From the NCBI RefSeq assembly GCF_001404515.1, contig NZ_CXWE01000002.1, positions 682,001 through 746,000 on the forward strand: DNA of 64,000 nt, in the 5' to 3' direction. The notes under the pieces are model-generated. The model worked only from the letters and a program-made list of their open reading frames with translations, was not told where the DNA came from and did no database searches. The stretch comes from Roseibium album. GTDB taxonomy: Bacteria; Pseudomonadota; Alphaproteobacteria; Rhizobiales; Stappiaceae. This document shows, in pieces, positions 1 through 9,563 of this stretch (the first letter of the stretch is position 1; every line of letters starts with the position of its first letter). The position numbers were made by a program, and so were the translations under genes.

Positions 1-1126
1 CGCCCGCCGGAGCATGACACAAGGGACCAAGTCGCAATCCGTCCGGTTCGTCGATGCTCTGCCGATCAGCCAGCACGGAATAGGCGAAACGGTGGTCCCA
101 GATACCCTGCCTGTCGAATTCGCTGAGCGTCATCGGAGGGACCCGGCCGGGTTCACGCCAGCACCAGATCGTTTCGGCACCTGCTTCGAACATCGTTCCG
201 CAAAGCGACTGGCGGAGACTTTCACCGCAATTCAGGGCGGCATCCAGGGACTGCAGCTTTGCCAGGCGCGGCCTCGCCCGAACGCCTGTGACATGTGTCA
301 TGATCTCGTTGAGAAGCCGCAAACGCAGATCAACGGGAAACGCGGCAAAAACCTCTCTGTTCAGTCTTGCAGGTCCTGCCGGATGGAATTCGACCTTCCT
401 CGACACGATATCCCGAACGGCGAATTCAAGTGCATCGCGAGACCGTCGAATGTGTGCTGCGGTCTCCGCGACGCGCTCCACCGACAGGCCCTCTTCGTTC
501 AGCAGACCGAGGATGTTCCTGAGTCTGCTTCGTTTGTACTTCATGTCGAGATTGGAAGGATCCGTGCACCAGTCCTGGCCGCGTTCGCGCAAACTGGCTT
601 CCAGACGCAATTTCCTGACGCTCAGGAAAGGACGCAACAAACGCAACCCCTCCGGCCCGTCGCGTTCATCGGCAGCCATTGCGCTCAATCCGGAAATGCC
701 GCTTCCGCGTGTCAGTCGGTCAAGGAATGTCTCGGCCTGGTCGTCAAGGTGATGCCCGAGCAGGAGCGCCTCGGCACCGGTCGCCTTCATTCGTCGGGCG
801 ATCAGGCAATAGCGGGCCGTTCTCGCCGCCTCCTGGACATTGCTTTGCGGCTTTTCGCCTTCCCATCGGAGCACTGATGCTGCGTATCCGCTTCGTTTCG
901 CGACATCGACCACGAAACGGGCTTCCGCATCACTCTCCTGACGGAGGCCGTGATTGACAACAATGACTTCCGCGCGACCCTTCCAGGAGACCCGCCGGCT
1001 CCATTCGCCGAACAGTACCAAGAGACAAAGGGAGTCGGCTCCGCCGGACACCGCAAGAGAAAGATTGGAAAAGGAATTCAGTCCGGAAAAGAGCGCGTCG
1101 ACGGCATCATCAGGGAGCCCGGGCAT
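1..1126 (-). CDS. tilS: tRNA(Ile)-lysidine synthase TilS (C-terminus beyond window)
   Basis: TilS attaches lysine to C34 of the AUA-reading tRNA-Ile, using ATP, and is essential in most bacteria. The frame stays open from an ATG at 1126 to the window edge (375 codons visible). It carries the PP-loop ATP-binding motif SGGADS at about residues 27-32, followed by VVNHGLR and GHHLDDQAET, the usual TilS signature blocks. The ATG lies 14 bases after the cpoB stop, so it is probably the last gene of the tol-pal transcription unit; the tol-pal/cpoB/tilS order is common in Rhizobiales. A GTG at 1156 in the same frame would overlap cpoB and is an alternative start. The C-terminal substrate-binding domain is probably incomplete here. 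Confidence 0.93.
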   Translation of the reverse strand, partial: MPGLPDDAVDALFSGLNSFSNLSLAVSGGADSLCLLVLFGEWSRRVSWKGRAEVIVVNHGLRQESDAEARFVVDVAKRSGYAASVLRWEGEKPQSNVQEAARTARYCLIARRMKATGAEALLLGHHLDDQAETFLDRLTRGSGISGLSAMAADERDGPEGLRLLRPFLSVRKLRLEASLRERGQDWCTDPSNLDMKYKRSRLRNILGLLNEEGLSVERVAETAAHIRRSRDALEFAVRDIVSRKVEFHPAGPARLNREVFAAFPVDLRLRLLNEIMTHVTGVRARPRLAKLQSLDAALNCGESLRQSLCGTMFEAGAETIWCWREPGRVPPMTLSEFDRQGIWDHRFAYSVLADRQSIDEPDGLRLGPLCHAPAG

Positions 1127-1139
1127 CTCGACCGGTTGG

Positions 1140-2102
1140 TCAGGAACATTGCGCACGGAGGCGTTCGTCCCGCGCTTCTGACAGAACTGCCGGCGCTGCA
1201 TCAGGATACTTGTTCAAAAGTTCGGAAAATGTCGCACATGCGGCGGCGGACTGCCCAAGTCCACGCAGCGAGACGCCCAGCTTCAGAAGGCTGTCCGGGC
1301 TTTTGCTGTTACCGGGAAAATCCGTATAGGTTTTCAGGAAGGCATCTGCCGCTCCGCGATAATCCTGTTGCGCCAGAAGGCTTTCGCCGAGCCAGTACTG
1401 GGCATTGGGAGTGAGATCACTGTCGGGATATGTTTCCAGAAATGTTCTGAAGCCCCGTTCAGCGTTTGAATAATCACCGTTGACTGCAAGCGAATAGGCT
1501 TCGTCGTAGTCCGACCTCGGATCTCCGCTTCCAATGATACCTGCAATCGCGTCGTCATCGGTGGCAAGATTTGGGTCGGGTGCAAGGTCAAGGCCGGCCC
1601 CGGGGACCGTCTCAAGCCCCTTGGCCAACTGTTCCAGATTGATCGGCCCGTCGGAGGGCAATCCGCCGCCGTTTTCATATCCGCCTGTATCGGACCAGTT
1701 TCCATCGCCGGATCCGTTTGCCGAAAGAGTTGCCAGTCCGCCGTCAGGTGTGACCAGATTTCCGCCCTGGGGTGTGCCATCGGCGGCAAGCCCCGGAGCC
1801 GTGCTGCCTGGAGCACTGCTTGGCTCAAGCCCGGATCTTTTTCCTGGTGTCCCGCCTTCCAGCTGTTGAAACCGATACTCGTTGTCTTCCTGCATGCGGC
1901 GCATCTGATCCTGCATTTCCCGCATCTGGAAGGACAGTTGCTCGATCTGTCCTGTCAGCGCCCGTATCCGTTCTTCAAGCTGACCGATCCTGACGGATGA
2001 ATCGTCTTTTTTCCGCCCGAACAACTGAGCCTCGGACGGTGTGGCCGCAATGGTCAAAACCAGCGCCAGAAAGATACTTGCAAGTGCCTTGTAATTCTGC
2101 AT
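1140..2102 (-). CDS. cpoB: Tol-Pal cell division coordinator CpoB (YbgF)
   Basis: Periplasmic protein that links the Tol-Pal complex to peptidoglycan synthesis at the division site. The 320-residue product starts with a signal peptide (about residues 1-26, ending SEA-Q). A coiled-coil segment follows (about 35-85, rich in Q, E, R, M), then a Gly/Pro/Ser-rich linker and a C-terminal TPR block from about residue 195 (DYDEAYSLAVNGDYSNAERGF and two further repeats). This order of coiled coil, linker and TPR is the YbgF/CpoB architecture. The ATG is preceded by an AGGA ribosome-binding site. It sits between pal and tilS on the same strand. Confidence 0.95.
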   Translation of the reverse strand: MQNYKALASIFLALVLTIAATPSEAQLFGRKKDDSSVRIGQLEERIRALTGQIEQLSFQMREMQDQMRRMQEDNEYRFQQLEGGTPGKRSGLEPSSAPGSTAPGLAADGTPQGGNLVTPDGGLATLSANGSGDGNWSDTGGYENGGGLPSDGPINLEQLAKGLETVPGAGLDLAPDPNLATDDDAIAGIIGSGDPRSDYDEAYSLAVNGDYSNAERGFRTFLETYPDSDLTPNAQYWLGESLLAQQDYRGAADAFLKTYTDFPGNSKSPDSLLKLGVSLRGLGQSAAACATFSELLNKYPDAAPAVLSEARDERLRAQCS

Positions 2103-2315
2103 TCGGTCCTCCGGTTCAGAGACTCACGAGCACGAAACTTCGAAACCGCCCTTCAAGCGGGCCAGGTGCACGATTGCTCGTCAGCCCCTCATGCGTGAAG
2201 TCTTAACATGCCCGGCTCTGCACTCAAGGGCACAGAGCGCCCGGACTTCGGCTAAATTTTGACAATCTGCCCCGGGTTTCGCAGAAAGCCCCATTTTGCG
2301 CACCCGAAATGCCGA

Positions 2316-2338
2316 AGGCCGGACAAATTGCCCGGCCT
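2316..2338 (-). terminator. Hairpin between pal and cpoB (weak terminator or processing site)
   Basis: A perfect 7-bp stem (AGGCCGG at 2316-2322 with CCGGCCT at 2332-2338, 9-nt loop) lies in the 267-base gap between pal and cpoB. There is no T-run, so full termination is unlikely; an attenuator or mRNA-processing stem is more plausible. A second perfect palindrome, CTCGGG-A-CCCGAG, lies at 2355-2367, just past the pal stop. Confidence 0.4.
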
Positions 2339-2369
2339 CTTGTCAAATTCGGGTCTCGGGACCCGAGGA

Positions 2370-2855
2370 TCAGTTCGTGGCGTTGTTCAACACCGTGACG
2401 GCGCGCCGGTTCTGCGACCAGCAACTGCTGTCGTTACAGACCGCCACCGGGCGTTCCTTGCCATAGGAAATCGTCTTGATCCGCGACGCGCTCACGCCCT
2501 GCGACACCAGGTAGTCGCGCGCTGCTGCCGCCCGCCGTGCACCCAGAGCAATGTTGTATTGCCGGGTACCGCGCTCATCCGCGTGCCCCTCGACAGTGAT
2601 CGTATATTGCGAGTAACGGTTGAGCCATTTGGCCTGACCTGCGAGCGTCGACTGCCCCTTCGCGTTCAGGACCGACTGATCCTCTTCGAAGAAAACGCGG
2701 TCGCCGACATTCACGACAAAGTCCTGACCGGTTCCCGGTTTCACGTTGCTTGAAAGCCCGTCTGGCTTATTCTGGGCGCATGCCGCCACGAAAAGCAGCG
2801 CGAAACAGACAGCAATCCAGCGCGCGCCCCGGCCGGCAGTATCTCTATTGAACAT
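2370..2855 (-). CDS. pal: Peptidoglycan-associated lipoprotein Pal
   Basis: Outer-membrane lipoprotein that binds peptidoglycan and TolB. The 161-residue product has a lipoprotein signal with lipobox FVAAC (Cys26 expected to be lipidated). A short linker follows, then an OmpA/MotB-type peptidoglycan-binding domain over about residues 48-160, including VEGHADERGTRQYNIALGARR and the NRRAV end motif. The length is typical. An AGGAGA ribosome-binding site lies 6 bases upstream of the ATG. It is downstream of tolB and upstream of cpoB, as expected. Confidence 0.97.
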   Translation of the reverse strand: MFNRDTAGRGARWIAVCFALLFVAACAQNKPDGLSSNVKPGTGQDFVVNVGDRVFFEEDQSVLNAKGQSTLAGQAKWLNRYSQYTITVEGHADERGTRQYNIALGARRAAAARDYLVSQGVSASRIKTISYGKERPVAVCNDSSCWSQNRRAVTVLNNATN

Positions 2856-3009
2856 TCCCGTCTCCTACATCCCCAGCCCGTCAACCCGACATCCGCTTGT
2901 CCGGCTTTAGGTAAACACTTTCTAGCCAAACTTGGTTAAGGCAGTCTTTGCAAACCTGGTTAACAAGGTCTGACCGCGCCACCTGAAGGCGGGCCCATCC
3001 TTTGCGTGA

Positions 3010-4359
3010 TCAGTTGATGAGCGGCGACCAGGACGGATCCGACGCAAAAGCCGGCGTGTCCACGCGCTGCTCGTTGTAGCCAGTCAGATCGACCGTCCAG
3101 ACCTGTGGCCCACCGGTTGCCCCGGGCGTATCACGGAAAAACACCAGCACGCGCCCATTCGGCGACCAGGCCGGTCCTTCGTTATGGTAGCCCTCGGTCA
3201 GAATGCGCTCGCCCTTGCCGTCGGGCTTCATGACCCCGATCATGAAACGGCCCTGGTGCTGCTTGGTAAAGGCGATCAAATCTCCGCGAGGCGACCAGAC
3301 AGGCGTCGAATACCGGCCCGGACCGAAGGAAATTCGGCGCGCCTCGCCGCCATTGGCATTCATGACGTAAAGTTGCTGTGTGCCGCCCCGGTCCGATTCG
3401 AACACGATTTGCCGGCTGTCTGGTGAAAACGACGGACTTGTGTCGATCGCCGCCGTGTTCGTCAAACGTGTTGTCCGCCGAGACCTCAGATCCATCTTGA
3501 AGATATTGGCGTTGCCGCCCTGCTGCAGGCTCATGACGACACTTTGCCCGTCGGGAGAAAATCTCGGGGCAAAAGTCATGCCCGGGAAGTTACCGACGAT
3601 TTCCCTCTGCCCGGTTTCGATGTTCAGCAAATAAACGCTCGGATCCGCCCCACCGTAGGACATGTAGGTTATTTCCTGGCTGGTCGGTGAAAAGCGCGGA
3701 GTCAGAACAAGGTCATCGCCACGGGTCAGGTACCGGACGTTGGCCCCGTCCTGGTCCATGATAGCAAGACGCTTGACGCGTTTGTCTTTGGTTCCTGTTT
3801 CATCGACGAAGACGATGCGGGTATCGAAATAGCCTTTTTCACCTGTCAGGCGCTCGTAGATTGCATCCGCGATAATATGCGCAAGCCGGCGCCAGTTTTC
3901 CGGCGTTGTGTAGAACTGCTGACCGAGCATCTGCTCCTGGGCGAAGACATCCCATAGCCTGAATTCGGCGCGAAGCCGTCCATCTGGCTGCTTCGTTACC
4001 GTGCCGGTAACCAGCGCCTGCGCACTGATCTGACGCCAGTCGCCGAACCGCGGTGTCGAATTGACACTCATGTTCTTCTGAATGAAACTTGCCGGATCGA
4101 GCGGGTTGAAGAGACCGGAACGCTTCAGGTCGGACGCGATCACACCGGTCATTTCCGCCGCAAGTTTGCCGTCCCCACCCTCTGCCGAAAACGCAGGAAG
4201 AGCGATAGGCAAAGGTTCGATGTTTCCCTGGGTGATGTCGATTTCGACCAGAGCCGAAGCCGGGGGGGGAGCAAAAACAGCAGCAAGGGACACAAGAACA
4301 GCAAGTCCGCAGGCCCTGAGGCCAGCCGGATTGAAGAGCGTTTTTAGTATTCCATGCAT
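3010..4359 (-). CDS. tolB: Tol-Pal system beta-propeller protein TolB
   Basis: Periplasmic TolB couples the inner-membrane TolQRA motor to Pal. The 449-residue product from the ATG at 4359 has a signal peptide (about residues 1-37, ending PASA). An N-terminal alpha/beta domain (about 40-165) follows, then a six-bladed propeller made of WD40-like repeats with the recurrent pattern RFSP(T/D)..(I/V).(Y/F), for example [25 protein letters not shown] and [10 protein letters not shown] same-frame TTG at 4413 would overlap the tolA stop. The ATG is preferred because it gives a clean signal peptide and has GGGAG upstream. Confidence 0.96.
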   Translation of the reverse strand: MHGILKTLFNPAGLRACGLAVLVSLAAVFAPPPASALVEIDITQGNIEPLPIALPAFSAEGGDGKLAAEMTGVIASDLKRSGLFNPLDPASFIQKNMSVNSTPRFGDWRQISAQALVTGTVTKQPDGRLRAEFRLWDVFAQEQMLGQQFYTTPENWRRLAHIIADAIYERLTGEKGYFDTRIVFVDETGTKDKRVKRLAIMDQDGANVRYLTRGDDLVLTPRFSPTSQEITYMSYGGADPSVYLLNIETGQREIVGNFPGMTFAPRFSPDGQSVVMSLQQGGNANIFKMDLRSRRTTRLTNTAAIDTSPSFSPDSRQIVFESDRGGTQQLYVMNANGGEARRISFGPGRYSTPVWSPRGDLIAFTKQHQGRFMIGVMKPDGKGERILTEGYHNEGPAWSPNGRVLVFFRDTPGATGGPQVWTVDLTGYNEQRVDTPAFASDPSWSPLIN

Positions 4360-4402
4360 GAGCACTAAGCTCCCTTGTCGAAAAATCCCTATCAGGGACT
4401 GC

Positions 4403-5347
4403 CTAACCCCCAAGCATTTCCCTTGGGTCGAAATTGATGATCACTTCCTGCCATGCTTCATACTTGGCAATTGGCAGAGAATATGGCTGACACCGCATTA
4501 TCGCGCGGACCGCGCTGCTCGATGCGGCGCCAAAAGCAGGGTTCCCGTTTGAATTCAGGACCTCCGGACTGCTGGATACCTGGCCGTTCTGCGAGAGACT
4601 GAACCGGACCCGAACCTTGAGATCTTCCGCTCCGACAGCACCGACCGGCGGGTTCCAGCACTGGGCGACCTGCCCTCTGAGCGCATCGAGTTCCGATTGG
4701 CTCATGCGAATGTTCTGCGCGCCCTGCCGTGACCCGAGGGCAGCCGGTTCCTCCGACGCATTCCCCTGCTGCGTTGCCGGTTCGACCTTGTTCAACAGCG
4801 CGGCGATCTCGGTCGAATCGAAGTCGTCCTTCGGCGGTTCCGGCGCGCGGCGGGGCGGTTTCGGTTTGGATCGCGGAGTGGCACTCGTCACGATCGGCTG
4901 TGGCGTGGGAGCAGCTTCCTGTTGGGGCGCCGGTTCGGGAGCAGGCTCCGGCTCGGCAGCCGGCACGGGTTCAGGTGCCGGGGCCGGTTCCGGTTCGGGC
5001 GCAGGCTCGGGTTCTGCGACCGGCTCCGGTTCAGGCGTCGGTGTAGGTTCCGGTTCTGGAGAAGGGGTCGGTGGCGTCGGTTGCTGTACCTGGCTTTCAC
5101 CCGGTTTGTCGGCGGGTTGCGGCGGTTCCTCGGTCTCGGCTTCACTTGGTGCTATCGCAGCGACCTCACGAATTTCCGCCGTCCTCTCGCCGAGGCGAAG
5201 CTGCGTGAATTCTTCGACCGGAATCAGGTCCACCGGCAACGATTCCACTTGCGGGACGGAAAAACTCTCCGCGTCCGGAAAGGCGATCAGGCCCCAGACC
5301 AGTATTGCCGAATGACCGGCCAAAGACGCTATGAGACCTGCGCGCAT
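4403..5347 (-). CDS. tolA: Cell envelope integrity protein TolA
   Basis: Inner-membrane protein that spans the periplasm and carries force from TolQR to TolB/Pal. The 314-residue product has one N-terminal membrane segment (about residues 4-23). A long, low-complexity Pro/Glu/Ala linker made of EPEP-type repeats spans about residues 70-150 and replaces the Lys/Ala helix seen in enteric TolA. The C-terminal TolA/TonB-like domain from about residue 215 contains [10 protein letters not shown] and [11 protein letters not shown]. The ATG lies 6 bases after tolR. The repeat DNA creates long false reading frames on both strands between 4.6 and 5.3 kb. Confidence 0.93.
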   Translation of the reverse strand: MRAGLIASLAGHSAILVWGLIAFPDAESFSVPQVESLPVDLIPVEEFTQLRLGERTAEIREVAAIAPSEAETEEPPQPADKPGESQVQQPTPPTPSPEPEPTPTPEPEPVAEPEPAPEPEPAPAPEPVPAAEPEPAPEPAPQQEAAPTPQPIVTSATPRSKPKPPRRAPEPPKDDFDSTEIAALLNKVEPATQQGNASEEPAALGSRQGAQNIRMSQSELDALRGQVAQCWNPPVGAVGAEDLKVRVRFSLSQNGQVSSSPEVLNSNGNPAFGAASSSAVRAIMRCQPYSLPIAKYEAWQEVIINFDPREMLGG

Positions 5348-5353
5348 GACGCG

Positions 5354-5806
5354 TTACGAGTCCCGTTCTTCCAGAGTGACAAGTCCTAGACGTTTGAACC
5401 CGGCCGCATTGATGCGGCCCATGAGTTTCATCATTGTGCCGTAGTCGGCATCCTGATCGCCGCGCACGTAAATGCGTTCTTCATAGCCGTTGGCAGCAAT
5501 TGCCTCGAGTTTGGGAACCACTTCGTCGATGGCGATGGCCGTATCCTGAATGAAGATCTCGCCGGCAGAGCTCACCGAAATGGTTATCGGCTCGGTGTCA
5601 CCTTCAAGCGCCTTGGCCTGCGTTTCCGGCAAATCGATGGGCACGCCAACCGTCAGCAACGGTGCCGCCACCATGAATATGATCAGAAGGACCAGCATGA
5701 CATCAACAAAAGGCGTCACGTTGATCTCGGTCATCAGAACAGTGCGCTTTCGCCGCCGTCCGCGCCGTCCGCCACCAGCCTGACCGGAACCGACCTGCAT
5801 GGACAT
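5354..5806 (-). CDS. tolR: Biopolymer transport protein TolR (ExbD family)
   Basis: Proton-channel partner of TolQ. The 150-residue product has one membrane helix at about residues 27-47 within the ExbD/TolR hallmark EINVTPFVDVMLVLLIIFMV, including the conserved Asp of the channel (VDVMLVLL). A periplasmic domain follows with VRGDQDADYGTMMKLMGRIN. The reading frame starts 3 bases after the tolQ stop, which implies tight coupling in the tolQRA transcription unit. Confidence 0.96.
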   Translation of the reverse strand: MSMQVGSGQAGGGRRGRRRKRTVLMTEINVTPFVDVMLVLLIIFMVAAPLLTVGVPIDLPETQAKALEGDTEPITISVSSAGEIFIQDTAIAIDEVVPKLEAIAANGYEERIYVRGDQDADYGTMMKLMGRINAAGFKRLGLVTLEERDS

Positions 5807-5809
5807 CGC

Positions 5810-6517
5810 TCAGCCCCTCTCGTCGATCTGGCGCGAAAGGATTGCTGAAAACTCGTCCGCAAACCCCTCCATGCGCGCGACGGCCTTGCCGACATCGGAA
5901 GCAAACTTGTTGTAGGCGATCACGGCCGGAATCGCGGCAAGAAGACCGAGCGCCGTTGCAAACAGGGCTTCGGCGATCCCGGGAGCAACAACGGCAAGGT
6001 TCGTGCTTTCCGAGGCCGCAATCGCCTGAAAGGCGGTCATGATCCCCCAGACCGTTCCGAACAGGCCGATAAACGGAGCCGCGGATCCGACGGTCGCCAG
6101 GATCAGCAATCGGCTTTCAAGCCGCTCCGCTTCCCTTTGAATGGTCACATCCATCACGCGGTCGATTCGCTGTTGCAGCGATCCGATTGCCGGACGTGGT
6201 CCTTCGTGACTGCGCTTCCACTCGCGCATGGCGGCCACAAACAGCGCAGCCATCGAGTGATTCACCCGGTTGTGCAGCGTGCCGTAGAGCTCCTCAAGGG
6301 ACTGACCCGACCAGAACACCGTTTCGAAGCGGCTCATCTGGCGCCGGGTCCTTCCGACCAGCATCACCTTGTCGACAATGATCGCCCAGCACCACACGGA
6401 TGAAACCAGCAAGCCGACCATCACGATCTTGACGACGATGTGCGCTTGCCAGAACAGCGAGAAAAAAGAAATGTCGCCTTCCGGCGCCGCCAATGTCGAT
6501 TGGACAAGTGTTTCCAT
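5810..6517 (-). CDS. tolQ: Tol-Pal motor subunit TolQ (MotA/ExbB family)
   Basis: Inner-membrane proton-channel subunit. The 235-residue product has three membrane segments (about residues 18-42, 133-157 and 175-200). The conserved MotA/TolQ/ExbB core reads VGSAAPFIGLFGTVWGIM and APGIAEALFATALGLLAAIP. It is the first gene of tolQRA, with ybgC upstream across a 267-base gap that must hold the promoter if the operon is transcribed separately; no convincing -10/-35 pair was recognised there. Confidence 0.96.
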   Translation of the reverse strand: METLVQSTLAAPEGDISFFSLFWQAHIVVKIVMVGLLVSSVWCWAIIVDKVMLVGRTRRQMSRFETVFWSGQSLEELYGTLHNRVNHSMAALFVAAMREWKRSHEGPRPAIGSLQQRIDRVMDVTIQREAERLESRLLILATVGSAAPFIGLFGTVWGIMTAFQAIAASESTNLAVVAPGIAEALFATALGLLAAIPAVIAYNKFASDVGKAVARMEGFADEFSAILSRQIDERG

Positions 6518-6784
6518 AAATTCAATGACCCCTGGGCCGTCTGACGTTGTTGTCTATCCATGTCTCCGGAGACTGAAGCAGCTGTCCGGAATCAAAACGC
6601 CAGCTTTCGATATCCAGCCGCCTCTCTGACGTTTGAATTTGTCAAAACTGGGACTTCGCCGAGCAAAGCGAGCTCTTCTTAAAAGGAATCAATTAAGGTT
6701 ACTGCAAGATTAACGTGAGAATCTGTTTTACAATAATTTACCGAATTCTTGACGCAGGTCGGTCCTACGCTACCCGCAAATCAT

Positions 6785-7252
6785 TCATCCATCGAGTAAA
6801 TCGTCCGGAGCATGACGGGCAAGTTTTTCGGAAAGTTTGACCGGCAACCGTGTCGGCCTGCCTTCATTCGTGATCACGGCGACGGTAACAGCGGCGGAAA
6901 CGAGCAGTTCTTCACCTCTGTAGGCAAGCTGGTCGAGTTTGATTCTGGCGCCCCTGTATTCCGACAGACTGGTGTGAACCTGAAGGATATCGTCGATCCG
7001 CGCCGGTTTTTGAAAGTCGAGCGTCATCCCACGGACCGCGAAGGCCAGCGCATTGCCGTGCGCGCCTTCCGCCAGCTCCTTGTGATGAATACCCATCAGT
7101 CGAAGAAAATCGGACCGTGCGCGCTCGAAAAAACGCACATAGGCACCGTGATAGACGATACCGGTGAAATCGGTGTCCTCGTAATACACGCGCACTGGGA
7201 GCACATGGCCACCTTCTTCCAGGCGACCCGACAGGTCCGGCCATTCCGTCAC
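6785..7252 (-). CDS. ybgC: Tol-Pal-associated acyl-CoA thioesterase YbgC
   Basis: Hotdog-fold thioesterase regularly encoded just upstream of tolQ. The 155-residue product contains the 4-hydroxybenzoyl-CoA thioesterase signature: YYEDTDFTGIVYHGAYVRFFERAR, with the catalytic Asp in EDTDFTG. I chose the GTG at 7252 because GAGGAA lies 6 bases upstream and the length then matches the family. A TTG at 7282 in frame would run into the MCP terminator. A 267-base gap separates it from tolQ. Confidence 0.93.
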   Translation of the reverse strand: MTEWPDLSGRLEEGGHVLPVRVYYEDTDFTGIVYHGAYVRFFERARSDFLRLMGIHHKELAEGAHGNALAFAVRGMTLDFQKPARIDDILQVHTSLSEYRGARIKLDQLAYRGEELLVSAAVTVAVITNEGRPTRLPVKLSEKLARHAPDDLLDG

Positions 7253-7280
7253 GGCGCTTTCCTCACAATTGAAAACATGC

Positions 7281-7312
7281 AAAAGGCCCCCGGTCTCCTG
7301 ACCGGAAGGCCC
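7281..7312 (-). terminator. Rho-independent terminator after the chemoreceptor gene
   Basis: Read on the minus strand, GGCCTTCCGGTC pairs with GACCGGGGGCC around a short AGGA loop, followed by TTTT. It lies about 20 bases past the methyl-accepting protein stop and just before the ybgC start. It separates the two transcription units and supports a start for ybgC inside 7252. Confidence 0.8.
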
Positions 7313-7333
7313 GTCGCATACCTAGGTTCGCAA

Positions 7334-9445
7334 CTAGGCAGCTGCAACCTCGGAAAGAAATTTCTCCACCGATGCCCGGATCTGTTCCGCCTGCTGCTTC
7401 ATTTCCAGCGTCGCAGTCAGCATGTCGCCGACTGCAGCAGAATTTTCCGCAACGCCTTCGTTCAGGGAAGCAACTGTCGTCGCAACGCTGCGCGTTCCAT
7501 CGGCTGCTTCGGCGACATTTCGGGATATCTCACCCGTCGCGGATCCCTGCTGCTGTACGGCTTCGGAAATCGTGATGGTGTAGGAATTGACTTCTTCGAC
7601 GGATTCCGAAACCCGCGCGATTTCTTCAACAGCTTCCGACGTTGAGGCCTGGATCGCCGCTATCTGTGCTGAAATCTCTTCCGTTGCCTTTGCCGTTTGT
7701 CCGGCGAGCGATTTCACTTCGGACGCAACAACGGCAAACCCCTTGCCGGCATCGCCTGCGCGCGCCGCCTCGATCGTCGCGTTCAGCGCGAGCAGATTGG
7801 TCTGTTCCGCGATTTCCGAGATCAGGGACAACACGTCTCCGATCTTGTTGGCAGCTTCGGCAAGTCCGGAGATCTTGGCATTGGACCCTTGCGCGGCGGC
7901 GGTGGTCTGCTCGACAATTGAAGCGGTCGTTTCAACCTGTCGGGAGATCTCAGAAATGGAAGCATTCAACTCTTCCGTTGCCGATGCCACGGCCTCGACG
8001 TTGGAAGATGCGTTTTCGGATGTTGAAACAGCCGCCTGACCCTGTTCGGTCGCAGATGTCGAGCGTTCGTTCAAAGCGGACGATACGTCCTCGACCCTGG
8101 AAATATTGGTTTCGACAAGTTCCAGTACGGATTGAGATTCGGCCCGGAAATCAGCGATCAGTGAATCAATCAGCTTTTCGCGTTTTTCACGCGCGATGTG
8201 CCCGACCTTGCGTTCCGAGGCGAGGCGTTCCCGTTCGAGGGAATTGTCCTTGAAGACCTCGATACACCGCGCCATGCGGCCAATTTCATCCTGCCGTTCG
8301 GTTGCATCCACGGCCACCTCGAGATCCCCATCGGCAATCTTGCTTGCCGCAACCGAAAGGTGCTCCATCGGTGCGAACATGCGCCGCGTCACCCACCAGA
8401 TGAGGCCGACAACAGGGACAAGACAAAGAAAGCCTGAGATGATCGCGCCGTAAGTGATGCGATCCGCAGCAGCAGCCAGTTCCGTCTGCTTGACAGCTTC
8501 AACCACTCCATACGGCGTGTTCTCGAAACTGTTTTGCGCTTCGGCGTACCGGTAATCGCTGCCATTCAGTGCAATGAGGCGATCTCCTGCAGCGATTTCG
8601 GCGAGCGAATACACAGCAGCGGCCCCGCCGGTCTGATCCAGTTGCACCAGCGTTCCCGCCGCGTCGACAAGAAAGATCTGCTCACTTTCGCCTATGCCCG
8701 TCGGTTCGTTCAGGAGCGCAGCCAGCTTTTGCATGTCCGTGCTGAAGGCAACAGCTCCGAAAAAGCGGTCCAGATAAAAGACCGGAGCAGCAAGTACCAG
8801 CGAAACCTTGCCATGCTTGCCTGCGACGAAACCGGATGAATAGATCTGGCCCGCGGCAAGCGTCCCGGCATTGGCAGCTTCATACAGTTTGCCCATTGCC
8901 ATCTGGACGGGATTGCCGCTGATCTCTTCGTCTTCGACATGGAATGCGAATTCAGGGCCCTTTCGATAGCTGTAGGTAATGAAGCCATCCGGATTGGCGA
9001 GTGCCGCGTCGGAGAATAGTCCCTGGGAAATAACGTCCTGATAAACCGGGTGAACGACCTTGTGATTGTTCACGTAATAGTTCGATTCCGCCGGTTCCAG
9101 GAGCAGATGACGCTCATGCGGCGGATGCGGATTATCCGCCACGAAGATCTTGCGGAGCGTCTCCTGCTGCCCCTCCTTCAGGTTCTTCCAGCCGACCATC
9201 GTCTTCATGAGGCTGTCCTTGGCCTCTTCGAGCGAAACGAAGAACTTCGCACTGTAGGTGATCTGGTCCAGCGCCAGTTCCAGCACCTTTTGTTTCGCCT
9301 TGGTCGCGCTTTGCAGGCTGTTGTCCGCCTGACCGTTCGCCACGTCGCGTGACAGAGTTGACGTAACCGTAACAATAGCCACGCACATCGTCAGTGCGCC
9401 AGCCAAGAACATAAGAGCCAGTTTAGATGAAAGCCGCTTACGCAT
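7334..9445 (-). CDS. Methyl-accepting chemotaxis protein with large periplasmic sensor
   Basis: Transmembrane chemoreceptor. The 703-residue product has a first membrane helix at about residues 8-30 and a roughly 300-residue periplasmic region, probably a Cache-type sensor. A second helix (about 330-355, [15 protein letters not shown]) is followed by a HAMP domain (about 355-410) and the cytoplasmic signalling hairpin. The hairpin core reads [23 protein letters not shown], so it should contact CheA/CheW. No terminal CheR-binding pentapeptide is seen. The ATG at 9445 has GGGGGAC upstream; a TTG at 9526 would add an unlikely extension. The ligand cannot be read from the sequence. The gene lies between the ruv and tol blocks. 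Confidence 0.92.
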   Translation of the reverse strand: MRKRLSSKLALMFLAGALTMCVAIVTVTSTLSRDVANGQADNSLQSATKAKQKVLELALDQITYSAKFFVSLEEAKDSLMKTMVGWKNLKEGQQETLRKIFVADNPHPPHERHLLLEPAESNYYVNNHKVVHPVYQDVISQGLFSDAALANPDGFITYSYRKGPEFAFHVEDEEISGNPVQMAMGKLYEAANAGTLAAGQIYSSGFVAGKHGKVSLVLAAPVFYLDRFFGAVAFSTDMQKLAALLNEPTGIGESEQIFLVDAAGTLVQLDQTGGAAAVYSLAEIAAGDRLIALNGSDYRYAEAQNSFENTPYGVVEAVKQTELAAAADRITYGAIISGFLCLVPVVGLIWWVTRRMFAPMEHLSVAASKIADGDLEVAVDATERQDEIGRMARCIEVFKDNSLERERLASERKVGHIAREKREKLIDSLIADFRAESQSVLELVETNISRVEDVSSALNERSTSATEQGQAAVSTSENASSNVEAVASATEELNASISEISRQVETTASIVEQTTAAAQGSNAKISGLAEAANKIGDVLSLISEIAEQTNLLALNATIEAARAGDAGKGFAVVASEVKSLAGQTAKATEEISAQIAAIQASTSEAVEEIARVSESVEEVNSYTITISEAVQQQGSATGEISRNVAEAADGTRSVATTVASLNEGVAENSAAVGDMLTATLEMKQQAEQIRASVEKFLSEVAAA

Positions 9446-9563
9446 AGTGTCCCCCGCATAGTTAACGGGACAATACGAAGAGATTCGCCAACAAAGACTT
9501 AACCGAGAAGGCGCGTCTTCCGACAATTTAGACGAGTTGCGCGCATTCTTTCAGGTGACCCTT

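Noticed and set aside
4617-5315. Long plus-strand frames opposite tolA, rich in Gly/Ser/Arg
   Set aside because: They arise from the GC-rich EPEP repeat DNA of tolA and have no ribosome-binding site or family motif.
7334-9445. Chemoreceptor between ruv and tol as a recent insertion
   Set aside because: It has its own terminator, but no flanking repeats, integrase or change in base composition was seen, so insertion cannot be claimed.
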